Shown one piece after another: positions 10,101-18,285 of a stretch of DNA of 64,000 nucleotides. Where the stretch lies: positions 1-64,000 of the forward strand of contig JAIELX010000029.1 of the NCBI GenBank assembly GCA_019752635.1, in the 5' to 3' direction. Below the pieces are notes generated by a model. It searched no databases. It was not told the DNA's origin and worked only from the letters and a program-made list of their open reading frames with translations. The position numbers and the translations under genes were made by a program. The stretch comes from Candidatus Obscuribacterales bacterium. GTDB taxonomy: Bacteria; Cyanobacteriota; Vampirovibrionia; Obscuribacterales; Obscuribacteraceae. Every line of letters starts with the position of its first letter. The first letter of the stretch is position 1.

Positions 10101-10559
10101 GGACAAATGCCAGCCGGACTGACGGCGGAGAAAACCAGCAATGTCGTTCACAAGATTAGCGGTGTAGAAACCGCAATAGTAGAGATACGTTCAGTTGAAG
10201 AGTTGCGCCACGCATACGCAGTCAACGGCAGACGAACAATGATAATCGCCGTAGACGGCAACGATCCGCCTCTAGGCTGCCACGGTTCGTTTGAGCGACA
10301 ATTGGTCACGGTCACCGGATTTGTTGGTGGTCGAAATCCTCGAATAATGGTGGCAAATCAGCTCGGTTCGAAGCTGAACTGTTGTGAGCGACGCTCGGCT
10401 CTTGATGCTCGAATAGTTTTCGAGAGCATGATGCGCTGCGCGGCGAGCGCAGGCGAGACAACAGGCACAGCGATCATCTTCGGCGGCCACCACGCGACAA
10501 GGTACAAGATTGAAGCAGGTAAATTAATACCAACAACGTCCCGACCCGAGACAAAATGA
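7110..10559 (+). CDS. Large unknown protein with disordered N-terminus (module copy 1, long component)
   Basis: 1149 residues, not recognised as a known family. Residues 1 to about 420 are low-complexity, rich in P, A, T, E and S, and contain three copies of a short motif of the form SSxAxGxS (SSAAFGLSS, SSAAFGMSS, SSGALGFST) spaced through the region. From about 430 onward the sequence is globular, with strand-rich repeats that recall YD-like repeats. The last 350 residues match the gene at 21153-23228: shared blocks include LHHIAYPEEIF/LHHVAYPDEIF and TSNVVHKI/TNVVFRL. No signal peptide or membrane helix is seen, so it is probably cytoplasmic. Its TGA stop overlaps the next ATG (ATGA), and the same two-gene arrangement recurs at 20.4-23.2 kb. 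Function unknown. Confidence 0.85.
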   Translation: MSGSDDNASSPPGVRSGNDDLTADYRARVQEHRKKRRDSKMTARPPGKATKTLGRPAIFGDTSEIVRPRQPTEQEPNETELSITALPEDGAGTPDSTVENVIASDDTKANELSVEEEISHHLRALYKARKHGGERGTDSAFAKMQSVDEHAPSRTITGPALKRRSTLTGSLARKLLLPTASTQIPTSNVDSNQQMDATQEAQAPASWKPHVKPPANGAAPIFGQPQAPDKDDSGSAVEPVRPLTETTPSSAAFGLSSIPTIAQPNINAASTRIASEESVGAAAEKEQEAPTTTEAKPIARSNYEEFLETEPSSAAFGMSSCTSEPRTFETTPEPNTAPESAFEDAELSSGALGFSTVPPVAANETVASDIYAAATIDDVPSTASLETAAPGPEQIAPQKATVTENWQPQPPPKEEAQAPPVVLQKPRYKTDLILAGTETGIKTFTDRYSRRIEAYYSKVLSLPDQLYLVSQDGQFAQGFQLCPGEEYWGARHDDNGKVVARMVLNLNTGTIVGENLLTKSLIRLDPSGDRVEQVRTPAGMKVTIHFADDKTAKKHTGNQNLVVRYCEYTAAGWMIRRDDYLRTGVVESSFFDANMRIPSPERRLRAVTRVIDRQGVKEKSHEEFTYHPERNEAVRIRGSYTDAAGRVTDMHFIPGNNAPVKIKITETSGFTSQLARNPSTHTYEGTCCDRNGTIVEDIAFDGRTLTYRNRGSGKLSRTERFDLLSSGDVKAELQARTTPMIWNAVRGRTEITLPTGMRILKYPTGRTDKIDKDGTVTWEGQVGERSFAAPSGEALVTNPDGSAIRLHRNYSAELKESLNGSFIRGSLSEAQQDFLEKNRNKFDLRDFARFSQQWYQHPEKLEAVLRQLDYLMVARYRDVTLEQVEEIRNCVLHHIAYPEEIFQGHATTSAAAVVQRLFASDLPARYVSIVKESLTGRLTVAGSEVLGLDVANMLRDDMSTRDAASRLFQTLIMRAALHPQYAYDNSWTGIGIDLNSPGQMPAGLTAEKTSNVVHKISGVETAIVEIRSVEELRHAYAVNGRRTMIIAVDGNDPPLGCHGSFERQLVTVTGFVGGRNPRIMVANQLGSKLNCCERRSALDARIVFESMMRCAASAGETTGTAIIFGGHHATRYKIEAGKLIPTTSRPETK

Positions 10560-11365
10560 TGGATGATTTCTACACTTCGGAATTTGGCTGGCAATGGGTC
10601 CTACCTGAAGGCTTCGAGCGAATAGACACCCTGCGGTCCAACGACATGTATGGTGTCTCTCGTTCGGCGGTTTTTAGTTCCAAACAGCATAGCGAAGTAC
10701 ATCTGTCTTGGTCCGTGCTTAATGGCCCACCGGTTGATTATGCGACAGACGCAAGATTTAAAGCAATCATCAGCGATCGCGCTCCGATCAATGCAGAGAG
10801 GCTGATTGACGTTCTGTCCGGCATAATGCCTATAACCGGAGTGCCGAAAGAAACTAGCTGTGTGCGCCTTCCGGACAATACAGATGCGGTTGAGCTAATC
10901 ACCGAACAACAGCTCAAAAACATTGACGAGCAGCAGATGCACTACATCCTCTTGTTTCCCCTGGAACCTGCTGCCACTGACCGGGGCGCAAACTTTGCCT
11001 ACAACTCCTCGACGCAATTCGTTGATCCGATCACAAACCAACTAATCGTACTAAGTCCTGTTTTACTAGGCGAACGTGTAAGTCCTGAGACCGGAGACGT
11101 TTGCCAAGTATATCAATTGGGACACGATCGTTATCAACGAATCATCATGTCAGCCAGACGTTCCGATTTCGAGGAAATACTCAGCGAAGTTCGCCGAGCT
11201 GCACACGGCTTTCACTACAAGACAAAACCGCGTCCGATCCGAGATAGTTGGCCGGACGCAACTCGGCTCTATCAAGACGCGATGAGCGATAGTTTTGAGG
11301 CATTGAAAAATCCACCAGCGGGTCTAACGGACCAAGATATTGCCGTCTTGCGAAACCAACTTTAG
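10556..11365 (+). CDS. Unknown partner protein (module copy 1, short component)
   Basis: 269 residues of unknown function, starting within the stop of the 1149-residue gene (ATGA overlap), which implies translational coupling. The start contains two adjacent ATG codons (10556 and 10559). The protein looks like a single globular alpha/beta domain: an N-terminal WQWVLPEGFERI segment, then strands with LSWSVLNGPP and LLFPLE, and a C-terminal RYQRIIMSARRSDFEEIL segment. These segments are found in the same order in the broken gene at 20396-21150 (WQIMLPDEFVLL, LSWELIPHSP, and RFERVIFSAPDKVF in another frame), so it is a conserved partner. No signal peptide or membrane helix is visible. Confidence 0.82.
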   Translation: MMDDFYTSEFGWQWVLPEGFERIDTLRSNDMYGVSRSAVFSSKQHSEVHLSWSVLNGPPVDYATDARFKAIISDRAPINAERLIDVLSGIMPITGVPKETSCVRLPDNTDAVELITEQQLKNIDEQQMHYILLFPLEPAATDRGANFAYNSSTQFVDPITNQLIVLSPVLLGERVSPETGDVCQVYQLGHDRYQRIIMSARRSDFEEILSEVRRAAHGFHYKTKPRPIRDSWPDATRLYQDAMSDSFEALKNPPAGLTDQDIAVLRNQL

Positions 11366-11632
11366 AAGAACTAGCGATCAGGGCTGCTCCACAACTGCGC
11401 CACCGGTGGCGGTGCGTACTCAAGCATTTCCTTAACCGCATCAGGAACCGCACGCGGTGACATTGGTGGAGCCGCTAATAGGAGCGAGCGGAAAGCGTCA
11501 ACCAACTTCGTTTTACTGCCATTGAGGCAAAAGAGCATCCATAAGCTTACGAATAAAAATACCGTTGGGGTCCCGCCGCGATTCCCATGATTTTTCCTTT
11601 CACGGAGGGGCGCCTCATTTGCCTCAGCAACT

Positions 11633-13354
11633 TTATGCCGGGGCGCGGCGGCTCTCTTCACGCTGTGAAGCCATGAGGTTGATCGCGCGCAGATCCTTTT
11701 TGCCGCTTGCAAGGATAGGCAGTGCCTCAATCTCAATAAAGTCTTCCGGAGAAGGAATCCAAAGCCGCGGTATATCCGATTCTCGCAGCTTTTCGACTAC
11801 TTCCACAGGAGTCGTCGCCAGCTTGGAATAAACAACCACTAGCCTTTCGCCCCTCTTTGCGTCGGCGACCGAAGTAACACAAACATCGTCTGCGCCGGCA
11901 TCACTAACGTTCTTGATTGCATCTTCTACAGCAAGATGCGGGACCATCTCTCCTGAAATCTTCGAGAACTGACTCTGACGGCCGGTAATCTTCAAAAATC
12001 CATCGTTATCCAACAGCCCCATGTCACCAGTGCGAAACCAACCATCAATCACAACTTCTTCAGTCAGAGCAGGTCGATTGAGATAACCCATCATCACTTG
12101 CGGGCCCTTAATCCAGATCAGACCTTCTTTTCCCAAAGGCAAATCAACCCCCGTGTCAACATCAACAACCCGCACAATTGTTCCAGGAAGCGGCATTCCA
12201 ACAGAATCAGCGCGCGTGCCCGCGACGGTTCGTCCGTCATATGTGACAAGCTCGCCCGGAACACTGCAAGACACCACAGGTGACGTTTCCGCCAATCCAT
12301 AGCCTTGCAGAGGCTCCCTTCCCAGTTTGTTCTTGATGTCGCTAAACTGCTGCGGGCTCAGCTTCTCTCCGCCTAAAATCGTCGATCGCACAGTGTCGAA
12401 CTGATTAGGTTTGCACCGCTTTAAATAGAGACTCATCATCGTCGGAGTACAAACGAGTGTTGTTGCTTTGTGCGTCTGGCAAAGATCACCAATTCTTTTG
12501 GCATCTAATGGATCATAGTGATAAACAGCCGTTTCACCCAGACACAATGGCAACCACAGAGTCATTGTCAGACCAAAAGAATGGAAGTAGGGAATTACAC
12601 CCATTACAACTTCTCCGGACTGTATATGTCCCTGAACTTTTATAGCGTTGATGTTCGACAATATGTTTGCATGCGAAAGCACCACACCTTTCGGATCACC
12701 AGTCGAGCCTGTGGTAAATATGATCGTAGCCGGATCATCCAACCGGCTGAGCGTTTCGGAAGACTGTTGTTGAAGATTACCACTATCAATTGGAAAGTGG
12801 ATTTTTTTATACGCGACCATCCCCGGCAGCAAATGCCCCAACAACCGTTGCGGAACTAATTCCGCCTCCATCCACGCCTTTATCTTAGTCACCCGAGTTG
12901 CATCTTCGCGGACATCCTCCAGCTTTACGACCGTGGACACGCTCGGTCGAACTCGTTTCAAAATGCGCTCGGTGCTAACCACGTGCGTAATGTGACAGTC
13001 TTTGATGCACTGATCAATTTGGCTCTGGTTGAATGTGTAATTAAGATTGACAGGCAGTTTCCCCAGGAGGGCAACCGCAAGATTGGCAACGCAAGCACCG
13101 CCCGACGGTGGTAACAGAATTCCGATACAGCTAGAGTCACCAAGCTTGTTGCTAAGCAGATCCGCCAGACCGATCGCTGCCGTTAGCAGTTCGAGATATG
13201 TCAGCCGCGCGCCCAGGGAGTCCACTACGGCGAGTGCTCGCGGGCGCGATCGACACTGATGTACCACTGCATGCGCCAGAGAATACCAGTGTGAGGGCAG
13301 CTCCGGAGCAGGCAGAGCAGCGGCAAGGGTGCTTACTTCAGCGGAATCTGGCAT
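11633..13354 (-). CDS. AMP-forming acyl-activating enzyme (acyl-CoA/acyl-ACP synthetase-like)
   Basis: 573-residue member of the ANL superfamily that activates a carboxylic acid as the acyl-AMP and passes it to a thiol. Seen: phosphate-binding loop FTTGSTGDPKGVVLSH, the A5-type motif GYGLAETSPV, the hinge/A8 region WFRTGDMGLL with GRQSQFSKISGE, and the C-terminal catalytic lysine region LPILASGKKDLR. The arrangement resembles the acyl-ACP synthetase half of Aas and acyl-CoA ligases. A stand-alone carrier protein is encoded at 18022-18267, so it could be the acceptor, though the genes are not adjacent. It starts at ATG 13354 and is divergent from the YiiX-like gene. Substrate chain length is not inferable. 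Confidence 0.9.
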   Translation of the reverse strand: MPDSAEVSTLAAALPAPELPSHWYSLAHAVVHQCRSRPRALAVVDSLGARLTYLELLTAAIGLADLLSNKLGDSSCIGILLPPSGGACVANLAVALLGKLPVNLNYTFNQSQIDQCIKDCHITHVVSTERILKRVRPSVSTVVKLEDVREDATRVTKIKAWMEAELVPQRLLGHLLPGMVAYKKIHFPIDSGNLQQQSSETLSRLDDPATIIFTTGSTGDPKGVVLSHANILSNINAIKVQGHIQSGEVVMGVIPYFHSFGLTMTLWLPLCLGETAVYHYDPLDAKRIGDLCQTHKATTLVCTPTMMSLYLKRCKPNQFDTVRSTILGGEKLSPQQFSDIKNKLGREPLQGYGLAETSPVVSCSVPGELVTYDGRTVAGTRADSVGMPLPGTIVRVVDVDTGVDLPLGKEGLIWIKGPQVMMGYLNRPALTEEVVIDGWFRTGDMGLLDNDGFLKITGRQSQFSKISGEMVPHLAVEDAIKNVSDAGADDVCVTSVADAKRGERLVVVYSKLATTPVEVVEKLRESDIPRLWIPSPEDFIEIEALPILASGKKDLRAINLMASQREESRRAPA

Positions 13355-13493
13355 TTACGGTTCCCGGTTTGGTGTCTGGGGCTATTCTATATTAGACTAT
13401 GCCACAAATTGATTTCGGTCTGACGGCCCGGCGACAAGAAATGAGGCTATCATTGAGTTCACCGCATCAGATCCGAAGAGCGCGCGAGGCGAA

Positions 13494-14273
13494 ATGAGTA
13501 CCGATAACCGATCTTCAGCGCATCACCCGCGGTCTCAGTTTGAAAGGCTGAAACATCGCTGGTCGACAAAACTGTTGCAAGTTCTCGACGCAAAAGTCCC
13601 CGTGCTAATGAAGCAACTATCGGCGGAACAGAAGGCTGAAATAAAACAGCTACTACAACCAGGGGACATATTGCTGAAGGACGACAACTCCCACCCGATG
13701 GGTCAGTTGATGAACAGGCTGGCAGGAAGTCGCTGGAGTCATACGGTCTTTTACGAAGGCGGAGACTATGTGATAGACGTTGGTACTAAGCCATACGTAG
13801 CGAAGATCAGCTTAGACGATTTCCTTGATTGCAACGATTTAGGAGTGTTTCGTCCACAGTACGGCGACCGGCAGGATCTGGATTCCGCGGTGCACTACGT
13901 AGACAAAGCGATAGGGCGTCCGTTGAACAGGACTTTCGATCTAAAGAACGAAGACTCGTTTTATTGTGCCCAATTGGTTTATTGCGCCCTCAAACAAATG
14001 CCGCACCCGATTGCGATACCGACGGTGAATTCTTACGGCCGGACCTACGTAACCTCCGGCAGTATTGAAAAGTGTGCGGCGATCCAGACGATTTGGCTTC
14101 GGCGAACGAACTTATTGCAACGGCTGGTTGGACATGCCCCAACCCTGGTTCCACCGCTAATCGTTACAGTGATATGCCTCCAATTCGGAATTGGACCGGC
14201 CATTTTCGGACTAATCTGCAGTCTTGCCCTGTCCATGTTTGTCGGCAATCGCTTGTTGCGCAGAATTTCGTAG
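13494..14273 (+). CDS. YiiX-like permuted NlpC/P60-type cysteine hydrolase with C-terminal membrane helices
   Basis: 259 residues. The core from about 50 to 170 shows the order of permuted papain-like (YiiX/YebB) hydrolases: PGDILLKDD strand, catalytic His in WSHTVFY (H83) and the nucleophile Cys in FYCAQLVYCA (C158). Such enzymes cleave amide or thioester bonds, in some members on lipids or cell-wall peptides. The C-terminal 50 residues (about 205-255) are hydrophobic and predict one or two membrane helices, so the catalytic domain is tethered at its C-terminal side. There is no N-terminal signal. The last codons (RRIS and stop) overlap the antisense of a receiver-domain remnant at 14260-14447, so the present C-terminus may have been created by a rearrangement. 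Confidence 0.85.
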   Translation: MSTDNRSSAHHPRSQFERLKHRWSTKLLQVLDAKVPVLMKQLSAEQKAEIKQLLQPGDILLKDDNSHPMGQLMNRLAGSRWSHTVFYEGGDYVIDVGTKPYVAKISLDDFLDCNDLGVFRPQYGDRQDLDSAVHYVDKAIGRPLNRTFDLKNEDSFYCAQLVYCALKQMPHPIAIPTVNSYGRTYVTSGSIEKCAAIQTIWLRRTNLLQRLVGHAPTLVPPLIVTVICLQFGIGPAIFGLICSLALSMFVGNRLLRRIS

Positions 14274-14447
14274 CCGGAGATGCCAGGCAGATCCCAATCT
14301 AAGATGACAACTTCGTAGTTGTCGGCCATAAGGCGATCACGCGCAGCAGGTCCCGTTGCAGCAAATAACGTGCTGCTCGGCACTCAAGCTATCGGTAACT
14401 ATCAACGCGCGGTCTAGATCATCCTCGACCAGCAAGATCTTAGCCAT
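14260..14447 (-). pseudogene. Frameshifted, truncated response-regulator receiver remnant
   Basis: Reading the minus strand from an ATG at 14447 gives MAKILLVEDDLDRALIVTD, a clear receiver-domain start, which hits a stop after about 36 codons. In another frame the same strand resumes with RDRLMADNYEVVILDWDLP followed by GISGYEILR, the receiver segment around the phospho-acceptor aspartate. The two pieces join into the first half of a receiver domain with one frameshift between them (near 14350-14390) and then end abruptly where the YiiX-like gene's 3' end begins. The remnant resembles the regulator at 5080-5742 (shared VILDW.LPGISG-type block). It is a decayed gene, not a functional protein. 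Confidence 0.75.
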
Positions 14448-14551
14448 TGATTACCGTGGAGAAACCGCAAAGACTGAATGGTAGCAAATAATCCGAGCTG
14501 ATTAGAGCAAGCGATTAGATTGCCACCGTAACTCGGAAGCGCCAAAAGAAG

Positions 14552-16429
14552 CTAACCGCCAGGGTTCAATCCTGCAACACCGGGCGAGATAGACGGAAAG
14601 GTCACGCGTATGCCGCCGGTAACGCTGGATTGTTGAGCAGCTTCCCACTGCGCCTTGTGTTGCATAATTTCTCGATGGATCTGGCGCGGGTCTTCAACCA
14701 CCTTAAACAGCTTCATGTCGTCGGGAGACATTAGCTTGCGACTAACCAGATTCTCAAGCGCTTTGACCAATGGACCATACGTTGCCTTGCCCACGAAGAA
14801 AACCGGTGCGCCATCTTGCTTGCGGCACTGTAGATGACAGAGCAATTCCATTGCTTCGTCAACAGTACCTAAGCCGCCTTCTTCCACGACAAAAGCATTG
14901 GCTTTGCGCAGAACTTCTTTGCGCGGATTGTAATTCTGATGCATTAGTTTTGTGGTCTGGAACGGGTTAGCTCCGCCTTCGAACGGTAGCTTAATGCTGA
15001 CACCGATCGACTGGCCTCCGGCCTCGAAACCACCACGGTTAGCGGCATCCATTATTCCCCGACGTACATGTATGTCGACGCCGCCACCGGTCATCGTTGT
15101 AACTCCGTCTCGTCCGAGCATTCCCGCTAGCCAGCGACAGCGCTGATACTCAAATCTCTCTGGACCGATTCGAGCCGAACCATAAATGGTGACTCTGTAT
15201 CCCGTATCCTTTATCGCCTCAAGACTGGTCACCAGATCCACATGCGAAGTAGCAATCAACTCTTTCATTTTGGGATCAAGCGTACTTTCAGCCAAAGATG
15301 CCATCACATCTTCATACAATCTATTCGGCTTGCCGGGTTTGCCGGGCAGTGCGGCGTAAGGACGTCCTTCAATTTCACTGGCCAGCATCATGGCGTTGCG
15401 TTGCTCGAAATTAGGCGAGCGTGTTTTGTCCGCTTCGCGAGCGACATCTTCAAGCGTGCGAACGCCGCGGATGCCGCTTGTTGGTCGAACATACTCGTGA
15501 ACCATGTTGGTTCCACCGAGAAACGCGCCACCCAAGCTGAAGGTGGCAACGGCTTGAAAATTTTCTTTACCGGTGGCTAAGCCTTTGCCTGATAGAAGCG
15601 AATGACTATTGGCGCTAACCAACCCGGCAGGAATGCCTGAAAGTCCGCCCGCCACTATGTCGTGATTGAGTGCACGAACACCGGTACTCTTAAGACCGAT
15701 AGCAGTAGCAGTCAATGTTAGACCGACTAAGCTGCCCGTGGCAGCGTTGCGCCCGCGTGCCAGCCAGAAGTTGCCCTCTTCTTTCTCGTTAACCGGTTGG
15801 AGGACAGCAGCGTAGGCACCGCCGACAAGCATCGACTTGCCCAAAGCAGGCATAGCGGCTCGACAGAGCCCGTAGTTGTTGGTAATTTCCAACTTAGCGG
15901 CGGCCCCGGGTCCCATCATTCTGTGCAAAGCAATAAATGGAAGCGCGGTCCCGAGCGTGCTACCGGTCACTTGCCCCAACCAGGCACTCGTACCGAACTC
16001 CGCCTGTTTCGGTGCGGAAAAGATCTGCGTCTTTGCCATGAGATCTGTGCCGACAGTCTTATCCGCTAAATGAGTCGCGCCGCTCAGCGGCGTCTGAATC
16101 ATCTTGTCCACTAGCTGCGTCGCGCCGCTCAGCGGCGTCTGAATGAGTGAAAACAGCAGAGCATCTCGTGCGTTTTCAGCAAAATCAGTCGCCGGAGTCC
16201 GCCCGGCATCTAACAACTTTTCTTGACCCGATGTAAGAGATCCCAAGCTGGATCTTCCTCCGCCAATCACCCCAGGCATGCCCATGGTATCGGACCGGGG
16301 CGCGAGAGGCAGCCGTGTAATCACCAGAGACCTACGTATTTCTACTATGTAGGCGCCGAATGGCTGCCCGGATTTATCAAATCGAGTCATACCCCGGTGG
16401 GGAACAAAGCCAATCGTTCGCATAAACAA
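14552..16429 (-). CDS. LOG-domain protein with long hydrophobic/Gly-rich N-terminal region
   Basis: 625 residues. The last 230 residues match the LOG (TIGR00730, lysine-decarboxylase-like Rossmann) fold: VTIYGSARIGPERF, the glycine-rich TMTGGGVDIHVRRGIMDAA, and EEGGLGTVDEAMELL in place of the canonical PGGxGTxxE, with a conserved RK pair (NPRKEVLRKANAF) before it. Many LOG enzymes release cytokinin-type bases from nucleoside monophosphates; the Pro-to-Glu change leaves the activity uncertain. The first 330 residues are Gly/Ala-rich with several hydrophobic stretches and no recognised domain, which suggests membrane association or a self-assembling region. Residues near 100 contain a tandem IQTPLSGAT duplication. 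The fusion is unusual in length, since plain LOG proteins are about 180-250 residues. Confidence 0.78.
   Translation of the reverse strand: MFMRTIGFVPHRGMTRFDKSGQPFGAYIVEIRRSLVITRLPLAPRSDTMGMPGVIGGGRSSLGSLTSGQEKLLDAGRTPATDFAENARDALLFSLIQTPLSGATQLVDKMIQTPLSGATHLADKTVGTDLMAKTQIFSAPKQAEFGTSAWLGQVTGSTLGTALPFIALHRMMGPGAAAKLEITNNYGLCRAAMPALGKSMLVGGAYAAVLQPVNEKEEGNFWLARGRNAATGSLVGLTLTATAIGLKSTGVRALNHDIVAGGLSGIPAGLVSANSHSLLSGKGLATGKENFQAVATFSLGGAFLGGTNMVHEYVRPTSGIRGVRTLEDVAREADKTRSPNFEQRNAMMLASEIEGRPYAALPGKPGKPNRLYEDVMASLAESTLDPKMKELIATSHVDLVTSLEAIKDTGYRVTIYGSARIGPERFEYQRCRWLAGMLGRDGVTTMTGGGVDIHVRRGIMDAANRGGFEAGGQSIGVSIKLPFEGGANPFQTTKLMHQNYNPRKEVLRKANAFVVEEGGLGTVDEAMELLCHLQCRKQDGAPVFFVGKATYGPLVKALENLVSRKLMSPDDMKLFKVVEDPRQIHREIMQHKAQWEAAQQSSVTGGIRVTFPSISPGVAGLNPGG
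16074..16144 (-). repeat. Two direct copies of a 26-bp unit inside the LOG-domain gene
   Basis: An identical 26-bp segment occurs at 16074-16099 and 16119-16144 (period 45 bp, in frame, 15 residues), encoding the duplicated peptide IQTPLSGAT followed by VDK/ADK. The unit contains a palindromic CGCCGCTCAGCGGCG-like core. It looks like a recent in-frame tandem duplication. Confidence 0.85.
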
Positions 16430-16473
16430 TAGGGAATCGAATTCAGCTCGTTCAAGCAGATTTCCGAATACTG

Positions 16474-17922
16474 CTAAAACTGAAAATACAAGAACGGTTC
16501 AGAATCGAATTTACCTAAGAGAAGCACTGCTGCAAGAACTACATAATAGATAGACCAGCGAACCACCTTCGGATACTTTCCGGGGTGGGCCCGAAGAGAC
16601 CAGCGATCTTGAAGTAGTTCGCACACCATCAGAACAACAATAAAGAAAACGCACCAAAACAAATCTAGTTGGCTAGCGCGAAGCCACTCTATCTCCGTGA
16701 CCGTTAAACTGAAACGACCAATCAAGAAAAACGGGACCTGCAAAATCCTATTCATAATCGAAAATGCTGTACTGACGTCCGTGGACCTAAAAAACACTTC
16801 CGTTAGGCTGACAAAAACGAAGGTGGCGACCGCACCTGCCAATTTAAAAACCACTGACTGCTCCGACAAGAGTTTCGGGGGGAAACGTTTGTTCCAAAGA
16901 AGCATTGCCACTATTGCCGCTCCGTGCAACGCGCCCCAAATGACGAACGTCCAGTTGGCACCATGCCAGAGTCCGCTGAGAAGAAAAAGTACCATGGTCG
17001 CAGAAAACACGCGCTTTGTTTTAAAGTAAAGCGGATAGAACGCATAATCCCTAAGCCACGAAGTAAGTGAGATATGCCATCGCCTCCATAATTCAATGAT
17101 ATTGGTCGCCAAAAACGGACGATCAAAATTTGTCATCAAATTGAAGCCGAGCACTTCTGCCGAACCAATTGCAATATCGGAGTATCCGCTAAAATCACAG
17201 TAAAGTTGAAACGTAAATAGTGCGGTAGCGATGAACAGCGTCAAGCCGGAATACTCTCCGTGACTAGCGTAGACTTGGTCTACCAGCGGAGCGATTCGAT
17301 CAGCAATTACAATCTTCTTGAAGAATCCCCACAGCATTAACTGCAAACCACGAACAGCGCTCTCTCTGCTGAACTGTTTTTTCTCGTAAAACTGAGGCAG
17401 CATCTGCTGCGGGCGCTCGATCGGACCAGCTACTAGCTGAGGAAAGAACAATACATACAATGCGTATGTCAGAAAATTTCGCTCACACTTTTGCCGCGCT
17501 GCGTATATCTCGATCGTATAACTCATCGATTGGAAAGTATGAAACGAAAGTCCTATTGGCAAAGGCCAGCCGAAATGCGGCAAACTCAAAGCAATAACGC
17601 CAAAGAGTCCGAGTATCCGTGCCACATTGTCTACTGTGAAATTGTAGTATTTAAAAACTGCCAAAATGCCAACGTTGGCCAAAATGCTCAGCACTAAGAA
17701 GTTACGCCGACGTTGGTCTTGCGAGCGTTCTATTAGTATTCCCGCATAATAATCGATGATGATGACCGCGAACAGAATCAGGAGATAGGCCGGAATGTAG
17801 GCGCTATAGAACAAACAACTCGCAAGAAGGAGAAAGGGTGTTCGGAATCTCTCCGGTAATGTGAAGAAGAGAATTACGACGAAAGGAAAGAATACTGCGA
17901 ATTGAAGAGAATTAAATAACAA
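16474..17922 (-). CDS. MBOAT-family membrane O-acyltransferase (AlgI/DltB-like)
   Basis: 482-residue polytopic membrane protein with about ten hydrophobic segments. Family hallmarks are visible: the N-terminal MLFNSLQFAVFFP, IGLSFHTFQSMSYTI, LVAGPIERPQQMLP, CDFSGYSDIAIG, the RRWHISLTSWLRDY block and the catalytic-histidine segment LSGLWHGANWTF. AlgI and DltB proteins move acyl groups from a cytoplasmic donor across the membrane onto a cell-surface polymer. It is divergent (about 100 bp) from a carrier-protein gene, with an SGNH-type gene beyond, so the three together resemble DltB-DltC-DltD. The acceptor polymer is unknown. Confidence 0.93.
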   Translation of the reverse strand: MLFNSLQFAVFFPFVVILFFTLPERFRTPFLLLASCLFYSAYIPAYLLILFAVIIIDYYAGILIERSQDQRRRNFLVLSILANVGILAVFKYYNFTVDNVARILGLFGVIALSLPHFGWPLPIGLSFHTFQSMSYTIEIYAARQKCERNFLTYALYVLFFPQLVAGPIERPQQMLPQFYEKKQFSRESAVRGLQLMLWGFFKKIVIADRIAPLVDQVYASHGEYSGLTLFIATALFTFQLYCDFSGYSDIAIGSAEVLGFNLMTNFDRPFLATNIIELWRRWHISLTSWLRDYAFYPLYFKTKRVFSATMVLFLLSGLWHGANWTFVIWGALHGAAIVAMLLWNKRFPPKLLSEQSVVFKLAGAVATFVFVSLTEVFFRSTDVSTAFSIMNRILQVPFFLIGRFSLTVTEIEWLRASQLDLFWCVFFIVVLMVCELLQDRWSLRAHPGKYPKVVRWSIYYVVLAAVLLLGKFDSEPFLYFQF

Positions 17923-18021
17923 GGGGTTTCCTGACTAAGTCGAAACGGGGCTAGGAACTTCTTTCAATGTGTCAGTGATAGAATTGACATTTGTTGAATG
18001 AGTGACAATAGGAGCCAAACG

Positions 18022-18267
18022 ATGGAAGTTCGCGACAAGATTCAAAGTTTTCTGACAAAACGGTTTCTTGTCGATTTCGATAAGAAGGCAACCTGTTCAA
18101 CCGACCTTTTCAAACAAGGATTTATCGATTCATTCGGATTCATCGAACTAGTAACATTTTTGGAGAATGAATTCAAGATTGAATTGACGCAAGACGAAAT
18201 CATGTCCCGAAGCTTGAATTCGGTAGAACAAATTGAAGCACTAGTCCATCGAAAGGTCAGCAAATAA
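18022..18267 (+). CDS. Acyl carrier protein-like (DltC-like)
   Basis: An 81-residue carrier protein. The phosphopantetheine attachment site is visible as GFIDSFGFIELV with Ser37 following Asp36, and the helix pattern (EFKIELTQDEI, SVEQIEALV) fits the family. I start it at ATG 18022 because AGGAG lies about 8 bp upstream and the family fold begins here; an in-frame ATG at 17998 would add eight residues. It lies between the divergent MBOAT gene and the convergent SGNH-type gene, and would carry the activated acyl group for the membrane transferase. CoaD and the ANL enzyme in the window are consistent with such chemistry but not specific to it. Confidence 0.85.
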   Translation: MEVRDKIQSFLTKRFLVDFDKKATCSTDLFKQGFIDSFGFIELVTFLENEFKIELTQDEIMSRSLNSVEQIEALVHRKVSK

Positions 18268-18285
18268 TTCCCCGATTCAATCTAC

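Noticed and set aside
11371..11736. 121-residue minus-strand frame between the copy-1 partner gene and the acyl-activating enzyme.
   Set aside because: It overlaps the end of the confirmed ANL gene in another frame and has no recognisable domain or ribosome site.
14561..14585. T-arm-like GGTTCAATCC that could belong to a tRNA.
   Set aside because: It is the C-terminal coding sequence of the LOG-domain gene; no acceptor, D- or anticodon arm surrounds it.
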